Shown here one piece after another: positions 26,456 to 35,721 of a DNA stretch of 64,000 bases. Both the position numbers and the translations under genes were made by a program. The stretch comes from Actinomycetospora straminea (GTDB taxonomy: Bacteria; Actinomycetota; Actinomycetes; Mycobacteriales; Pseudonocardiaceae), in the NCBI RefSeq assembly GCF_028737255.1, contig NZ_JAQZAN010000024.1, positions 31,506-95,505 on the forward strand. Direction: 5' to 3'. Numbering within the stretch: position 1 is the stretch's first letter; every line of letters begins with the position of its first letter. Under the pieces are notes generated by a model. That model had not been told where the DNA came from. It did no database searches and saw only the letters and a list, made by a program, of their open reading frames with translations.

Positions 26456-27814
26456 ATGCAGCGGAGGATTTACGGGGTCGAGACCGAGTTCGGTGTCACC
26501 TGCACCTTCCACGGCCAGCGGCGCCTGTCGCCCGACGAGGTCGCCCGCTACCTGTTCCGCCGGGTCGTGTCCTGGGGCCGGTCGTCGAACGTCTTCCTGC
26601 GCAACGGGTCGCGGCTCTACCTCGACGTGGGCAGCCACCCCGAGTACGCCACCGCGGAGTGCGACTCGCTGACCCAGCTCGTCGCCCACGACAAGGCGGG
26701 CGAGCGGATCCTCGAGGACCTCCTGCTCGACGCCGAGCGGCGCCTCGCCGACGAGGGCATCGGCGGCGACATCTTCCTGTTCAAGAACAACACCGACTCG
26801 GCGGGCAACTCCTACGGCTGCCACGAGAACTACCTCGTCGGGCGGTCGGGCGAGTTCTCGCGCATCGCCGACGTGCTGCTGCCCTTCCTCGTGACGCGCC
26901 AGCTCATCGCCGGCGCGGGGAAGGTGCTGCAGACGCCGCGGGGCGCGGTGTTCTGCCTGTCGCAGCGCGCCGAGCACATCTGGGAGGGCGTCTCCTCCGC
27001 CACCACGCGGAGCCGCCCGATCATCAACACCCGCGACGAGCCGCACGCCGACGCCGAGCGCTACCGCCGCCTGCACGTCATCGTCGGCGACTCGAACATG
27101 TCCGAGGTCACCACGCTGCTCAAGGTGGGCACCACCCACCTCGTGCTCGAGATGATCGAGCAGGGCGTGCAGTTCCGGGACTTCACGCTGGACAACCCGA
27201 TCCGCGCCATCCGCGAGATCAGCCACGACCTCACCGGGCGTCGCCCCGTGCGCCTGGCCGGGGGCCGCGAGGCGAGCGCGCTGGACATCCAGCGCGAGTA
27301 CCACGCCCGCGCCGTCGAGCACGTCGCCCGCCGCGGCTCCGACCCGATCACCGACCGGGTCGTCGAGCTCTGGGGCCGCACGCTCGACGCGGTGGAGCGC
27401 CAGGACCTCTCGCTCATCGACCGCGAGATCGACTGGGCGATCAAGCACCGCCTCGTCGAGCGCTACCGGTCGCGCAACGACCTCGGGCTCTCCAGCCCGC
27501 GCGTCGCCCAGCTCGATCTCGCCTACCACGACATCCGTCGCGGCCGTGGCGTGTTCGACCTGCTCCAGCGCAAGGACATGGTCGACCGGGTGACCGACGA
27601 CGGCGAGATCGAGGCGGCGAAGGACACCCCGCCCCAGAGCACCCGGGCCAAGCTGCGCGGCGACTTCATCGCCGCCGCCCAGGCCGCCGGGAGGGACTTC
27701 ACAGTGGACTGGGTCCACCTCAAACTGAACGACCAGGCCCAGCGAACCGTCCTGTGCAAGGACCCCTTCCGTGCCGTCGACGAACGTGTCGACCGATTGA
27801 TCGCGACCTTGTAA
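26456..27814 (+). CDS. pafA: Pup-protein ligase PafA
   Basis: ATP-dependent ligase that joins the C-terminal Glu of deamidated Pup to target lysines. The 452-aa protein carries GVETEFG (E9, metal/ATP site), the catalytic-base segment [13 protein letters not shown] (D57), [19 protein letters not shown], and [19 protein letters not shown]. It lacks the Dop loop, which distinguishes it from the paralogue at 9739. Here pafA is separated from prcA by the catabolic operon and lipid-kinase pair, unlike the tighter arrangement in some relatives. Confidence 0.97.
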   Translation: MQRRIYGVETEFGVTCTFHGQRRLSPDEVARYLFRRVVSWGRSSNVFLRNGSRLYLDVGSHPEYATAECDSLTQLVAHDKAGERILEDLLLDAERRLADEGIGGDIFLFKNNTDSAGNSYGCHENYLVGRSGEFSRIADVLLPFLVTRQLIAGAGKVLQTPRGAVFCLSQRAEHIWEGVSSATTRSRPIINTRDEPHADAERYRRLHVIVGDSNMSEVTTLLKVGTTHLVLEMIEQGVQFRDFTLDNPIRAIREISHDLTGRRPVRLAGGREASALDIQREYHARAVEHVARRGSDPITDRVVELWGRTLDAVERQDLSLIDREIDWAIKHRLVERYRSRNDLGLSSPRVAQLDLAYHDIRRGRGVFDLLQRKDMVDRVTDDGEIEAAKDTPPQSTRAKLRGDFIAAAQAAGRDFTVDWVHLKLNDQAQRTVLCKDPFRAVDERVDRLIATL

Positions 27815-27904
27815 CGGAGGCCACGTCGGCGGCGTGCCGCGGGGGCGCACGAGGTAACCACGAACGCACTGACCGACGACGCCGAGGGACGGCACGAGAA
27901 CTCG

Positions 27905-29791
27905 ATGGAGCACCAGCCCCGCACCTCCCGCCTGCACGGCCCCGTGGCGGCGCCGAGCACGCTGCACAGCGCCCACACCGCTCACGAGGCCGCGCCGGTC
28001 CCGGTCGACACGTCGGTGGTGGGCACGGTGCTCGGGGGGCGCTACCGCGTCGGCGAGTGCATCGGGGCCGGGGCCATGGGCGTCGTCTTCACCGCCTGGG
28101 ACCGCCGGCTGCGCCGCACGGTCGCGGTGAAGCAGCTCGCCGCCCGCGGCCACCGCGACGCGACCGAGGACCACGTCGCCCGCGCACGGGCCATGCGCGA
28201 GGGCCGGATCGCGGCGCGCGTCGTGCACCCGCGGGCGATCGCGGTGTTCGACGTGGTGGTCGACGGTGATGCCGGGTCCGGGCACGGCCCGTGGCTGGTC
28301 ATGGAGTACCTGCCCTCGCGCTCGCTGGCGGCCGTGCTCGCCGAGCAGGGGCCGCTCGAGCCCCGCGAGGCCGCGTGGGTGGGCGCGCAGGTGGCCGACG
28401 CGCTGGGCGCGGTGCACGAGGCGGGCATCGTCCACGGCGACATCAAGCCCGGCAACGTGCTGATCACCGACGACGGCGTCGCGAAGATCACCGACTTCGG
28501 GGTCTCGCGCGCCTCCTGGGACACGACGTCCACGGGTGGCGGCATGGTGGCCGGGACGCCCGGCTACTTCGCGCCCGAGGTGGCCCGGGGCGGCGACCCG
28601 TCGCCCGCCTCCGACGTGTTCTCGCTCGGCGCGACGCTCTACGCCGCCGTCGAGAACGAGCTCGTCTGCGGGCGGCACGACAACACGCTCGCGGTCCTGC
28701 ACGCCATGGCCGAGGGCCGGCTGCGCCCCGCCACCCGCGCCGGCGTGCTCGGGCGCCCGCTCGCGGCGATGCTGCGCCTCGACCCCGAGCACCGGCCGGG
28801 CACGGGTGCGGTGGAGCGTGCCCTGCGCGCCCGGGCCGGCACCGCGCCGTTCATCCCGGCGCCGCGGCCGGCTCCCGCGGAGGCCGGCGCCGACGGGGAC
28901 CACGAGGACGCCGTCCCGGCCCCGCGCCGTCCCGGCACCGCCGACCTCCCCGCCACGGCCGGGGCGCTCCCGGTCGCGGAGTCGGTCGGGTCGGAGCCGG
29001 TCGGGTCGGACCCGGTCGCGCCGGACCCCGACCGGATCGATCCCGAGGAGCCCGTCGCCCCCGCGACCACCACCGCGTCGAGCGGCCTCGCGGCCGGCCC
29101 GGAGCGGATCGGCGGGGCCGGCGCGGCCGCGGCGGCGTCGTCGCTGGCCCGCCCCGGGGCCGCCGCCGCACCGACGCGCACGCTCGCGGCGGGCTCCGAC
29201 CGCCGGCGCCCGTCCCGCTGGTCGCGCCCGCGCCGGGCCGCGGCGGTCGCCGCGGCCTCGGCGGTCGTGCTGGCCGGGGGCATCGGTGTGGCGATCGCCG
29301 CCGGCACGGGGGGTGACACGGGGAGCGGTCCGGTCGCCGCCCCGACGCCGGCGCCCGTCCCGACCTCGGCGCCGCCGGAGGCCCCCGCCGACCCGCTCGG
29401 CGGCACCGACACCGAGCTGCCGACCCCGAGCGTCGCCGCCCCGCTCTCGCCGACCGACCCGTCCGACCCGCCGTCGGGCGGCGACCCGGCCACCGTCGTC
29501 GTCGACTACTACGCGGCCCTGCCCGGCAACATCGACGGCGCGTGGGCGGTGCTCTCCGACGAGGCCCGCGACGAGTCCGGCGGCTTCGAGGGCTACCGGC
29601 GCTTCTGGTCGGGGATCCGCGAGGTGCGGACCTCGAACGTCGCGGTGCGCGGCGACACCGTCACCGCCGACATCGAGTTCACCACCGAGCGCGGCCGGAC
29701 GAGCCGGGAGAACTACCGGTTCGAGGTCGATCGCGACGACGACGGCCAGGTGCGCATCCAGCGGGCGCAGCGCAGTTCGGATTCGAGCTGA
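27905..29791 (+). CDS. Membrane Ser/Thr protein kinase with NTF2-like sensor domain
   Basis: 628-aa Hanks-type kinase. P-loop GAGAMG (about 54-59), catalytic Lys K76, catalytic loop HGDIKPGNVLI, DFG and APE are visible. The loop is HGD instead of HRD, so it is a non-RD kinase that may not need activation-loop phosphorylation. A Pro/Ala-rich juxtamembrane region of about 120 residues leads to a single membrane helix near 440-462, then a Pro/Thr linker and an extracytoplasmic NTF2/lumazine-like domain (TVVVDYYAALPGNIDGAWAVLSD...). It lies between pafA and pafB; the signal is unknown. Confidence 0.9.
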   Translation: MEHQPRTSRLHGPVAAPSTLHSAHTAHEAAPVPVDTSVVGTVLGGRYRVGECIGAGAMGVVFTAWDRRLRRTVAVKQLAARGHRDATEDHVARARAMREGRIAARVVHPRAIAVFDVVVDGDAGSGHGPWLVMEYLPSRSLAAVLAEQGPLEPREAAWVGAQVADALGAVHEAGIVHGDIKPGNVLITDDGVAKITDFGVSRASWDTTSTGGGMVAGTPGYFAPEVARGGDPSPASDVFSLGATLYAAVENELVCGRHDNTLAVLHAMAEGRLRPATRAGVLGRPLAAMLRLDPEHRPGTGAVERALRARAGTAPFIPAPRPAPAEAGADGDHEDAVPAPRRPGTADLPATAGALPVAESVGSEPVGSDPVAPDPDRIDPEEPVAPATTTASSGLAAGPERIGGAGAAAAASSLARPGAAAAPTRTLAAGSDRRRPSRWSRPRRAAAVAAASAVVLAGGIGVAIAAGTGGDTGSGPVAAPTPAPVPTSAPPEAPADPLGGTDTELPTPSVAAPLSPTDPSDPPSGGDPATVVVDYYAALPGNIDGAWAVLSDEARDESGGFEGYRRFWSGIREVRTSNVAVRGDTVTADIEFTTERGRTSRENYRFEVDRDDDGQVRIQRAQRSSDSS

Positions 29792-29832
29792 CGCGCCGGG
29801 CACCGGCGTTCGAACACGTGCGCGAGGAGTCG

Positions 29833-29838
29833 TAGGCT
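29833..29838 (+). promoter_or_regulatory. -10 box TAGGCT, leaderless promoter of pafBC
   Basis: TAGGCT ends 6 nt before GTG 29845, the pafB start. Confidence 0.45.
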
Positions 29839-29844
29839 CACGGG

Positions 29845-30840
29845 GTGTCGACGAGCCCGTCCGCGCGCGCCGAACGCCTGGTCAACCTGGTGCTCTGCCT
29901 GCTCTCGACGCGCCAGTACCTCAGCGCCGAGCGGATCCGGGCCACCGTGCCCGGCTACGCCGACGTGGCGTCCGACGAGGCCTTCTTCCGCATGTTCGAG
30001 CGGGACAAGGCCGAGCTGCGCGAGCTCGGGGTCCCGCTCGAGACGGGGCGGTCGTCGCTGGCCGAGCCCGTCGACGGCTACCGGATCGCGCGCGGTGACT
30101 ACGAGCTCCCCGACATCGACCTCGCCCCCGACGAGGCCACGGCCGTCGCCCTGGCCGCGCGGCTGTGGGACTCGCCGGCGCTCGCCGGGGCGGCGCGCAC
30201 GGCGCTGCAGAAGCTGCGCGCGGCCGGGATCGCCGTCGACCCGGACGCCGCGTCCGCCGTGCAGCCGCGCCTGCAGGCCGCCGAGCCGGCCTTCGCGCCG
30301 CTGCTGGCGGCCAGCCGGGCGGGGCGGGTCGTCACGTTCACCCACCGGTCGCACCCCGCCGCCGAGGCGCGCACGCGGACCGTCGAGCCGTGGGGCGTCG
30401 TGTCGTGGCGGGGGCGCTGGTACCTCGTCGGCCACGACCGCGACCGCGACGACGTGCGCTGCTTCCGCCTCTCGCGCATCGGCGACGACGCCCGGGCGAT
30501 CGGGCCGCGGGGTGCGGTGAGCCCGCCCGCGGACGTGGACCTCGTCGCGATCGTCGCCGCGTCCGCCGGCCCGCCGCCGCCGACGGGCCGCGCGCGGATC
30601 CGGCTCGTCCCCGGTCGGGCGCAGGGCCTGCGGCGAGGCTCGCGGCCGGACCCCCAGGGCGACCCGGACGTCGTCGAGATCGACCTCGGGCGCGTCGACA
30701 TGGCCGCCCGCTGGGTGGCCGGGCACGGCCCCGACGCCGTGGTGCTGGAGCCGCCGGAGCTGCGCGAGGCGGTGGTGGGGCTGTTGCGGGGATCGGTCGT
30801 GTCCGCTGCCGACACCGTCGACGCCGGGAGTGCCCGGTGA
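29845..30840 (+). CDS. pafB: WYL-domain DNA-damage regulator PafB
   Basis: 331-aa protein with an N-terminal winged helix (AERLVNLVLCLLSTRQYLSAERIRATV), a WYL ligand-binding domain (AAEARTRTVEPWGVVSWRGRWYLVGHDRDRDDVR) and a C-terminal WCX extension. In mycobacteria PafB and PafC form a heterodimer that activates the LexA-independent DNA-damage response, probably sensing single-stranded DNA. GTG 29845 is supported by a TAGGCT box 6 nt upstream and by family length. It overlaps pafC by GTGA. Confidence 0.95.
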   Translation: MSTSPSARAERLVNLVLCLLSTRQYLSAERIRATVPGYADVASDEAFFRMFERDKAELRELGVPLETGRSSLAEPVDGYRIARGDYELPDIDLAPDEATAVALAARLWDSPALAGAARTALQKLRAAGIAVDPDAASAVQPRLQAAEPAFAPLLAASRAGRVVTFTHRSHPAAEARTRTVEPWGVVSWRGRWYLVGHDRDRDDVRCFRLSRIGDDARAIGPRGAVSPPADVDLVAIVAASAGPPPPTGRARIRLVPGRAQGLRRGSRPDPQGDPDVVEIDLGRVDMAARWVAGHGPDAVVLEPPELREAVVGLLRGSVVSAADTVDAGSAR

Positions 30841-31826
30841 CCGCCGGCGTGTCCGAGCGGCTGCCCCGCCTCCTCACCCTCGTGCCCTACCTGCTCGCGC
30901 GTCCGGGCATCGCGGTGGCCGACGCGGCCGCGGACTTCGGCGTCCCCGAGGCCCAGCTGCGCCGTGACCTCGAGCTGCTGTGGATGTGCGGGCTCCCGGG
31001 CTACGGGCCCGGCGACCTGGTGGACCTGTCCTTCGAGGGCGACACCGTCACCGTCACCTTCGACGCCGGCATGCGTCGCCCGCTGCGCCTCTCGGGCACG
31101 GAGGCGGCCACCCTCGCCGTCGCGCTGCGGGCCCTGGCCGACGCGCCGGGCGTCGTCGACGCCGACGCCGTGCAGCGCGCGCTGGCGAAGATCGAGGACG
31201 CGGCCGGGCGGGTCGGCGACACCGCGGCCGAGGCGGGCGAGCCCGCCGGGGAGGGCGTCGCCGTCGGCCTGGGCCGGCGTCCGGGGCGGGCCGAGGACGC
31301 CGTCCGCCGGGCCGTCGAGACGGGCCGCGCCCTGCGCCTGACCTACTACTCGGCGTCCCGTGACGCCGTCGGCCGCCGCGACGTCGACCCCATGCGCCTG
31401 CTCCTCGTCGACGCCTCCGCGTACCTGGAGGCGTGGTGCCGGCGCGCCGAGGGCGTGCGGCTGTTCCGCCTCGACCGGGTCGACGACGCCGAGGTGCTCG
31501 ACGAACCCTCCGCCCCGCCGCCCGGGGTACGGGGCCGCGAGGGGTCGGGGGAGGAGCTGCTGCGGCCCGACGACGGCGCGTTCGTCGCCGCGCTCGTGCT
31601 GCACCCGGCGGCGCGCTGGGTCGCCGAGTACTACCCGGTCGAGGACCTGCACGCCGACGACGACGGCTCCGCCCGCGTGACCATGCGGTACGGCGACCGC
31701 GACTGGATGGTGCGGCTGCTGCTGGGGCTGGGCGACGCCGTGGAGGTGCTGGCCCCGGCGGACCTGGTCGAGGCCCGGCGGGCCCGGGCCCGCGAGGCGC
31801 TGGCCGTGTACGGCGTGGAGGGCTGA
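30837..31826 (+). CDS. pafC: WYL-domain DNA-damage regulator PafC
   Basis: 329-aa partner of PafB. The winged helix (RLPRLLTLVPYLLARPGIAVADAAADFGVPEAQLRRDLELLW) is followed by a WYL domain in which the motif is less canonical (RALRLTYYSASRDAVGRRDVDPMRLLLVDASAYLEAWC) and a WCX domain ending MRYGDRDWMVRLLLGLGDAVEVL. The start overlaps pafB by 4 nt, ensuring equal synthesis of the heterodimer. Neighbouring LexA-type control of the HNH gene downstream puts both known actinobacterial damage responses side by side. Confidence 0.95.
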   Translation: MTAGVSERLPRLLTLVPYLLARPGIAVADAAADFGVPEAQLRRDLELLWMCGLPGYGPGDLVDLSFEGDTVTVTFDAGMRRPLRLSGTEAATLAVALRALADAPGVVDADAVQRALAKIEDAAGRVGDTAAEAGEPAGEGVAVGLGRRPGRAEDAVRRAVETGRALRLTYYSASRDAVGRRDVDPMRLLLVDASAYLEAWCRRAEGVRLFRLDRVDDAEVLDEPSAPPPGVRGREGSGEELLRPDDGAFVAALVLHPAARWVAEYYPVEDLHADDDGSARVTMRYGDRDWMVRLLLGLGDAVEVLAPADLVEARRARAREALAVYGVEG

Positions 31827-31842
31827 GCCCGGTCCGTCGGTG

Positions 31843-31981
31843 CTCTCCATCTCGATCTCTCGGGAGTGTCGCCGTTGTCGTTGGTCGTGGCGCACTCGGC
31901 TCCGCGACGAGCGGGAGCGGGGGAGCAGTGGTTCACGGTGCTCTCCACGTTGATCTCTCGAGGGTGTCGCCGCTGTCGTCG
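31843..31981. repeat. Two direct copies of the CTCTCC-GATCTCTC-GTGTCGCC intergenic element
   Basis: Copy A (31843-31880) and copy B (31941-31981) share CTCTCCA, then TGATCTCTCG or CGATCTCTCG, then GTGTCGCCG and TGTCG, in the same orientation 98 bp apart. The same element forms inverted pairs at 3928-4012 and 4111-4198. It fills most of the 230-bp gap between pafC and the HNH gene, which holds no other recognisable feature apart from the promoter/LexA box at its end. Confidence 0.75.
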
Positions 31982-32043
31982 ACCCCGGCCCTGAGCTGCG
32001 CGGACGATGCCGCGGAACGGCACCACGGTGTCGGTGGGGCTGG

Positions 32044-32064
32044 TAGTATCGAACACGTGTTCGA
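32044..32064. promoter_or_regulatory. LexA (SOS) box overlapping -10 and start codon of the HNH gene
   Basis: TCGAACACGTGTTCGA (32049-32064) is a perfect 16-bp palindrome matching the actinobacterial LexA consensus TCGAAC-N4-GTTCGA. A TAGTAT -10 box (32044-32049) abuts it and the GTG start (32057) lies inside it, so LexA binding would block a leaderless promoter. REP13E12-type genes of M. tuberculosis are known to carry LexA boxes. Confidence 0.85.
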
Positions 32065-33884
32065 CAACGGGTGGTGCGCAGCGACCCCGGTCGCGCCTGC
32101 TCGACCGACGTGGTCGGAGCAGGCGCCGGGACCGGCGCTCGCCGCTGCCCTCGCGACGTCCGCGCCGGTGGACCTCGTCGACGACGAGGGTTTCGACGCC
32201 GTCGAGCGCCTGGCGGGGTGGGAGGCGCTCGCGGCCTGGACCCAGGCGCGGCTCCACCAGGAGATCGCCGACTACCTGCACGCCCGCCGGGCGCGGGAGC
32301 GCGGGGAGGGGCGTGGGGAGCTGGCGTCGCAGTCGGTGGCGATGGAGGTCGCCACCGTCGGCCGGGTCGCAGCGCGCACCGGCGAGATCCGCGTGCACCA
32401 GGCGGACGTACTGGTCGACCGCCTGCCGGGCACGCTCGCGGCGCTCGACGCGGGGCGGATCTCGATCTCGCACGCCCGCGTCGTCATCGAGCAGACCGAG
32501 CAGTGCTCCCCGGAGACGGCGCGCTCGCTCGACGCGACGCTGTGGTCCCGTCCGCCCCGCGACCGGACGCCGACGCAGCTCCGGGAGACGGTCCGCCGGC
32601 TCCTGGCGCGCCTCGACCCCGAGGCCCTCCGGCGTCGGCCGGAGCAGGCGCCGCCGCGATCGCGAGCTGCGGTACTGGTCCGACGACGACGGCGCCACCG
32701 GTGTGATCCAGATGCGCCTGCCGGCCGACGAGGCGCGCGGGGTCTACGCGGTCGTCGACGCCGTGGCGCGCCGGGCCGGCGACCCGCCCGAGGGGGAGCA
32801 GCGCACCCTCGCGCAGAAGCGCCTGGACGCCGCGCGCGACCTCATCCTCGACGGCGCCACCGCCCGCGCCGGCGCCTGCTCGTCGTGCGAGGGCGACGCC
32901 GCTGCTCCGAGCCACGACCCGCACCGCGCCGGCGCGCCGAGCAGCAAGGATGACGAGCGAAGCGACACCGACGGCGCCCGTGGCGACCACCGCGTCAGCC
33001 AGGACGACCACGGTGACGACCGGGACAACGGCCGCGATGGCGACAGGGACGGCGACCACGACGACGACCGGCACGCCGACCAGGACGCCGACCAGGACGT
33101 CGACCAGGACGTCGACCACGTCGGTGACCTGGGCCGGGACGACCACGGCGCCGAGCAATCCCTCAGCACCGACGAGCACAGCGGCGATGGCACGCCGACC
33201 GCTCGCCCCGGCCGCGACGTCCGGCGTGGTGTCTGTGGCCAGGCCCCGTCGCCGGTGCGCACCGAGGTCCGCATCACCATCGGGTGGGACGTGCTCGCCG
33301 GCCTCTCGGAGCGCCCCGCCGAGATGGAGGGTCACGGGCCCCTGCCGGCGCTGCTCGCCCGGCGCCTCGCCGCCGATGCGGACGCGGTCTGGCGACGGTT
33401 GATCACCGACCCCGTCACCGGCGTCGCCGACCACCTCGAGTCCGCCCGGTACCGACCACCCCCGTCGCTCCAGGAGTTCGTGCGCTCGCGGGAGCTCACC
33501 TGCGCGGCACCCGGCTGCCGCGTGCCCGCCGCCCGCTGCGACCTCGACCACGTCGTCCCGTACGACCACGGCCACCCCTCGGGCGGCGCCGGGCGCACAC
33601 GGCGGGGCAACCTCAAGCCCTGCTGCCGGCGGCATCACCGGATGAAGACCCTCGCCCACTGGATCGCGGCCTGCGTCCCGGACCCGGAGGGCGGGACGAG
33701 CCCGGTCGTGATGTGGACCTCGCCGTCGGGGCACCGGTGGTGGGTGCGCTCACCCCAGCTCGAGCCGCCGCCGTGGGAGCGCGACCCGTTCGTCGACCCG
33801 GAGGACGCCGACGCCGCACTCGCCACGACCCCGACCTCGACCGCGACGCCCACCCCGTCGTGGTCCGGTGCTGCCGCAGCATGA
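32057..33884 (+). pseudogene. Frameshifted DUF222/HNH endonuclease (REP13E12-like)
   Basis: The N-terminal DUF222 domain reads in one frame from GTG 32057 to about 32650 (...DPEALRRRPEQA); the rest reads one frame further on (RRDRELRYWSDDDGATG...). Removing one C in GCGCCGCCGCG at 32648-32658 restores a continuous protein of about 608 aa, so this is a 1-nt insertion. The C-terminal HNH motif is intact: CAAPGCRVPAARCDLDHVVPYDHG and NLKPCCRRHHRMKT. Between the domains is a Asp/His-rich acidic stretch (32940-33160) with a 12-bp GACCAGGACGTC repeat. Either a recent inactivation or a sequencing error; no slippery site for programmed shifting was seen. Confidence 0.85.
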
Positions 33885-34049
33885 GCGCGACCGGGGCGGG
33901 CGGGTCGCCGACGCCACGCCCACCACGCCGGACGCCACACCCACCCACGCCGCACGCCGATCCGACTCGAGGCGCCGCCGCGTGAGCGTGACCACGGACC
34001 TCGGCACCCCGCGCGCACGGTCGTTCACCGTCCGGTCACCGCGCCCGGT

Positions 34050-34055
34050 TAGGGT
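34050..34055 (+). promoter_or_regulatory. -10 box TAGGGT, leaderless promoter of small membrane protein and possibly tatA
   Basis: TAGGGT ends 7 nt before GTG 34063. Being the nearest promoter-like signal, it may also drive tatA and tatC. Confidence 0.4.
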
Positions 34056-34062
34056 CGAGCAC

Positions 34063-34260
34063 GTGCCGTACCTGTGGAGCGTCGTCGCGGTGGTCGCCGC
34101 GCTGGTCGGGATGGGGCTGGTCGTCGCGGCGCTGCTCGGGCCGGTCAAGCGCTTCGGTCTCGTCGCGGGCGTCGCGAAGGAGCAGATCGGCCGGGACGTC
34201 GGGCTGATCAACGCGCGGGTCGCCGCGCTGAAGGTCCGCCTCGCCGAGCGCCGCGCGTAG
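34063..34260 (+). CDS. Small membrane protein of unknown function
   Basis: 65 aa: one strong membrane helix (residues about 5-27, LWSVVAVVAALVGMGLVVAALLG) and a basic amphipathic cytosolic tail (VKRFGLVAGVAKEQIGRDVGLINARVAALKVRLAERRA). GTG 34063 is chosen from the TAGGGT spacing and because upstream in-frame sequence is Arg/Thr/Pro-rich and unlike protein. It lies 30 bp before tatA in the same direction. No homologue is recognised; the short helix-plus-amphipath design superficially recalls TatA/TatE, but the family motif is absent. Confidence 0.6.
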   Translation: MPYLWSVVAVVAALVGMGLVVAALLGPVKRFGLVAGVAKEQIGRDVGLINARVAALKVRLAERRA

Positions 34261-34290
34261 CATCAGCAGCACCGTGGAAGGAGCCACACC

Positions 34291-34587
34291 GTGAGCGAAT
34301 GGGTCATCGTCGCGATCGTCGGCGTGGTGCTGCTGTTCAGCGCCAGGAAGCTGCCGGACATGGCGCGTGGGCTGGGCCAGTCGATGCGCATCTTCAAGGC
34401 CGAGACGCGCGGGCTGCGCGAGGACGAGAAGGCCGGCCAGGCGAACGCCGAGCCGCAGGCCCCGGGTCGCCAGCTCGACGAGGGCACGTCGACATCGACG
34501 TCCACCCCGACCAGCGCGCCGACCAGCACCAACGGCACCGCCCAGCAGGACGCGACCCGGTCCCAGCCGGGCTCCACCTCGTCCTGA
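34291..34587 (+). CDS. tatA: Sec-independent translocase subunit TatA
   Basis: 98-aa pore-forming subunit of the twin-arginine translocon. The N-terminal membrane helix (WVIVAIVGVVLLFSARKLP) is followed by the amphipathic helix LGQSMRIFKAETRG and a disordered Ser/Thr-rich tail (STSTSTPTSAPTS). The usual F-G hinge is F-S-A-R-K-LP, as in many actinobacterial TatA. GAAGGAG before GTG 34291 is a good ribosome binding site. tatC follows after 31 bp, as in M. tuberculosis. Confidence 0.95.
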   Translation: MSEWVIVAIVGVVLLFSARKLPDMARGLGQSMRIFKAETRGLREDEKAGQANAEPQAPGRQLDEGTSTSTSTPTSAPTSTNGTAQQDATRSQPGSTSS

Positions 34588-34618
34588 CGCGGACACCGAG
34601 CCGGAACCCCCGCCGCCC

Positions 34619-35683
34619 GTGACGTCGCAGGACGCGCCCCGCAGCACCGCAGGCCCGGACGGCTCCGGCTCGCGCGCCCGCTGGTGGCGCAGCCTGCGCT
34701 GGCCCGGGGCGCGACGCCGGGCGAACCCCGACGGCACGATGACGCTCGTCGAGCACATCTACGAGCTGCGGCGCCGCCTCGCGATCGCGCTGCTCGCCGT
34801 CGCCGCGGCCACGGTGCTCGGCTTCATCTGGTACACGGCCTACCCGTTCGGCCTGCCGTCGCTCGGGCAGCTGCTCACCGACCCGTACTGCGCGCTGCCG
34901 CCCGAGAACCGGGTCCAGCTCGGCGGCGGGGAGCAGTGCCGGCTCGTGGCGTTCGGGGTGTTCGAGCAGTTCACGCTGCGCCTCAAGGTCGCGGCGACCG
35001 CCGGCGTGCTGCTGGCGAGCCCGGTCTGGTTCGCCCAGATCTGGGGTTTCATCACCCCCGGGCTGTACGCGAAGGAGAAGCGCTTCGCGTACACGTTCGT
35101 CACGGCCGCGGTGGTGCTGTTCACCGCGGGCGCGGTGCTCGCCTACTTCGTCGTCACCGAGGCCCTGCAGTTCCTGTTCACGATCGGCGGCGACATCCAG
35201 GCCACGGTCCTGCGGGGCTCGGACTACTTCGACCTGCTGCTCGCCCTGCTCGTCATCTTCGGGGTGAGCTTCGAGCTGCCGCTGCTCGTGATCATGCTCA
35301 ACCGGGTCGGGGTCGTCTCGTACGCACAGCTCAAGCGCTGGCGGCGGGGCCTCGTCTTCGGGCTGTTCGTCTTCGCCGCCGTCGCGACGCCCGGCCAGGA
35401 CCCGATCTCCATGCTGGCGCTCGGGGTCTCGCTGGTGCTGCTGCTCGAGCTCGCGGTCCAGGTCGCCCGGGTGCACGACAAGCGTGAGGCCCGGCGGCGG
35501 CTCGAGCAGGGCTGGGACGGCCTGGACCCCGACCAGCCCTCGCCGCTGGACGACCGCCTCGGCGCGCCCTCTCCGGCGCCCGGACCCGCCCCCGCTCCGT
35601 CGCCCCGCATCGAGCCCCTGCGCCGCGACGGTGGGACCGACCGGGGGAGCGACGACTCGGCCGACCGGTGGGACGTCACCTGA
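34619..35683 (+). CDS. tatC: Sec-independent translocase subunit TatC
   Basis: Twin-arginine signal receptor with six predicted membrane segments. Conserved MTLVEHIYELRRRL at the start of the core, FEQFTLRLKVAATAG, SPVWFAQIWGFITPGLY and FELPLLVIMLNRVGVV identify it. GTG 34619 gives 354 aa with a cytosolic 40-residue head; ATG 34739 would start directly at the conserved MTLVEH segment. The last 65 residues are a Pro/Asp-rich disordered tail. Encoded between tatA and helY in the conserved order. The window also encodes a possible Tat substrate at 40101. Confidence 0.95.
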   Translation: MTSQDAPRSTAGPDGSGSRARWWRSLRWPGARRRANPDGTMTLVEHIYELRRRLAIALLAVAAATVLGFIWYTAYPFGLPSLGQLLTDPYCALPPENRVQLGGGEQCRLVAFGVFEQFTLRLKVAATAGVLLASPVWFAQIWGFITPGLYAKEKRFAYTFVTAAVVLFTAGAVLAYFVVTEALQFLFTIGGDIQATVLRGSDYFDLLLALLVIFGVSFELPLLVIMLNRVGVVSYAQLKRWRRGLVFGLFVFAAVATPGQDPISMLALGVSLVLLLELAVQVARVHDKREARRRLEQGWDGLDPDQPSPLDDRLGAPSPAPGPAPAPSPRIEPLRRDGGTDRGSDDSADRWDVT

Positions 35684-35721
35684 AACAGCAGGACGTCGTC
35701 CTGGTGTGACACTGTGGAGAC

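Noticed and set aside
24740..29803. 1687-codon open frame on the minus strand across pafA and the kinase gene
   Set aside because: Its part beyond 26332 is antisense to pafA and the kinase, both with intact motifs; only the PAP2-kinase portion is real. Long shadow frames are expected at this GC content.
32640..32665. Programmed frameshift in the HNH gene
   Set aside because: No slippery heptamer or stimulatory structure; one extra C in a GC run explains the break.
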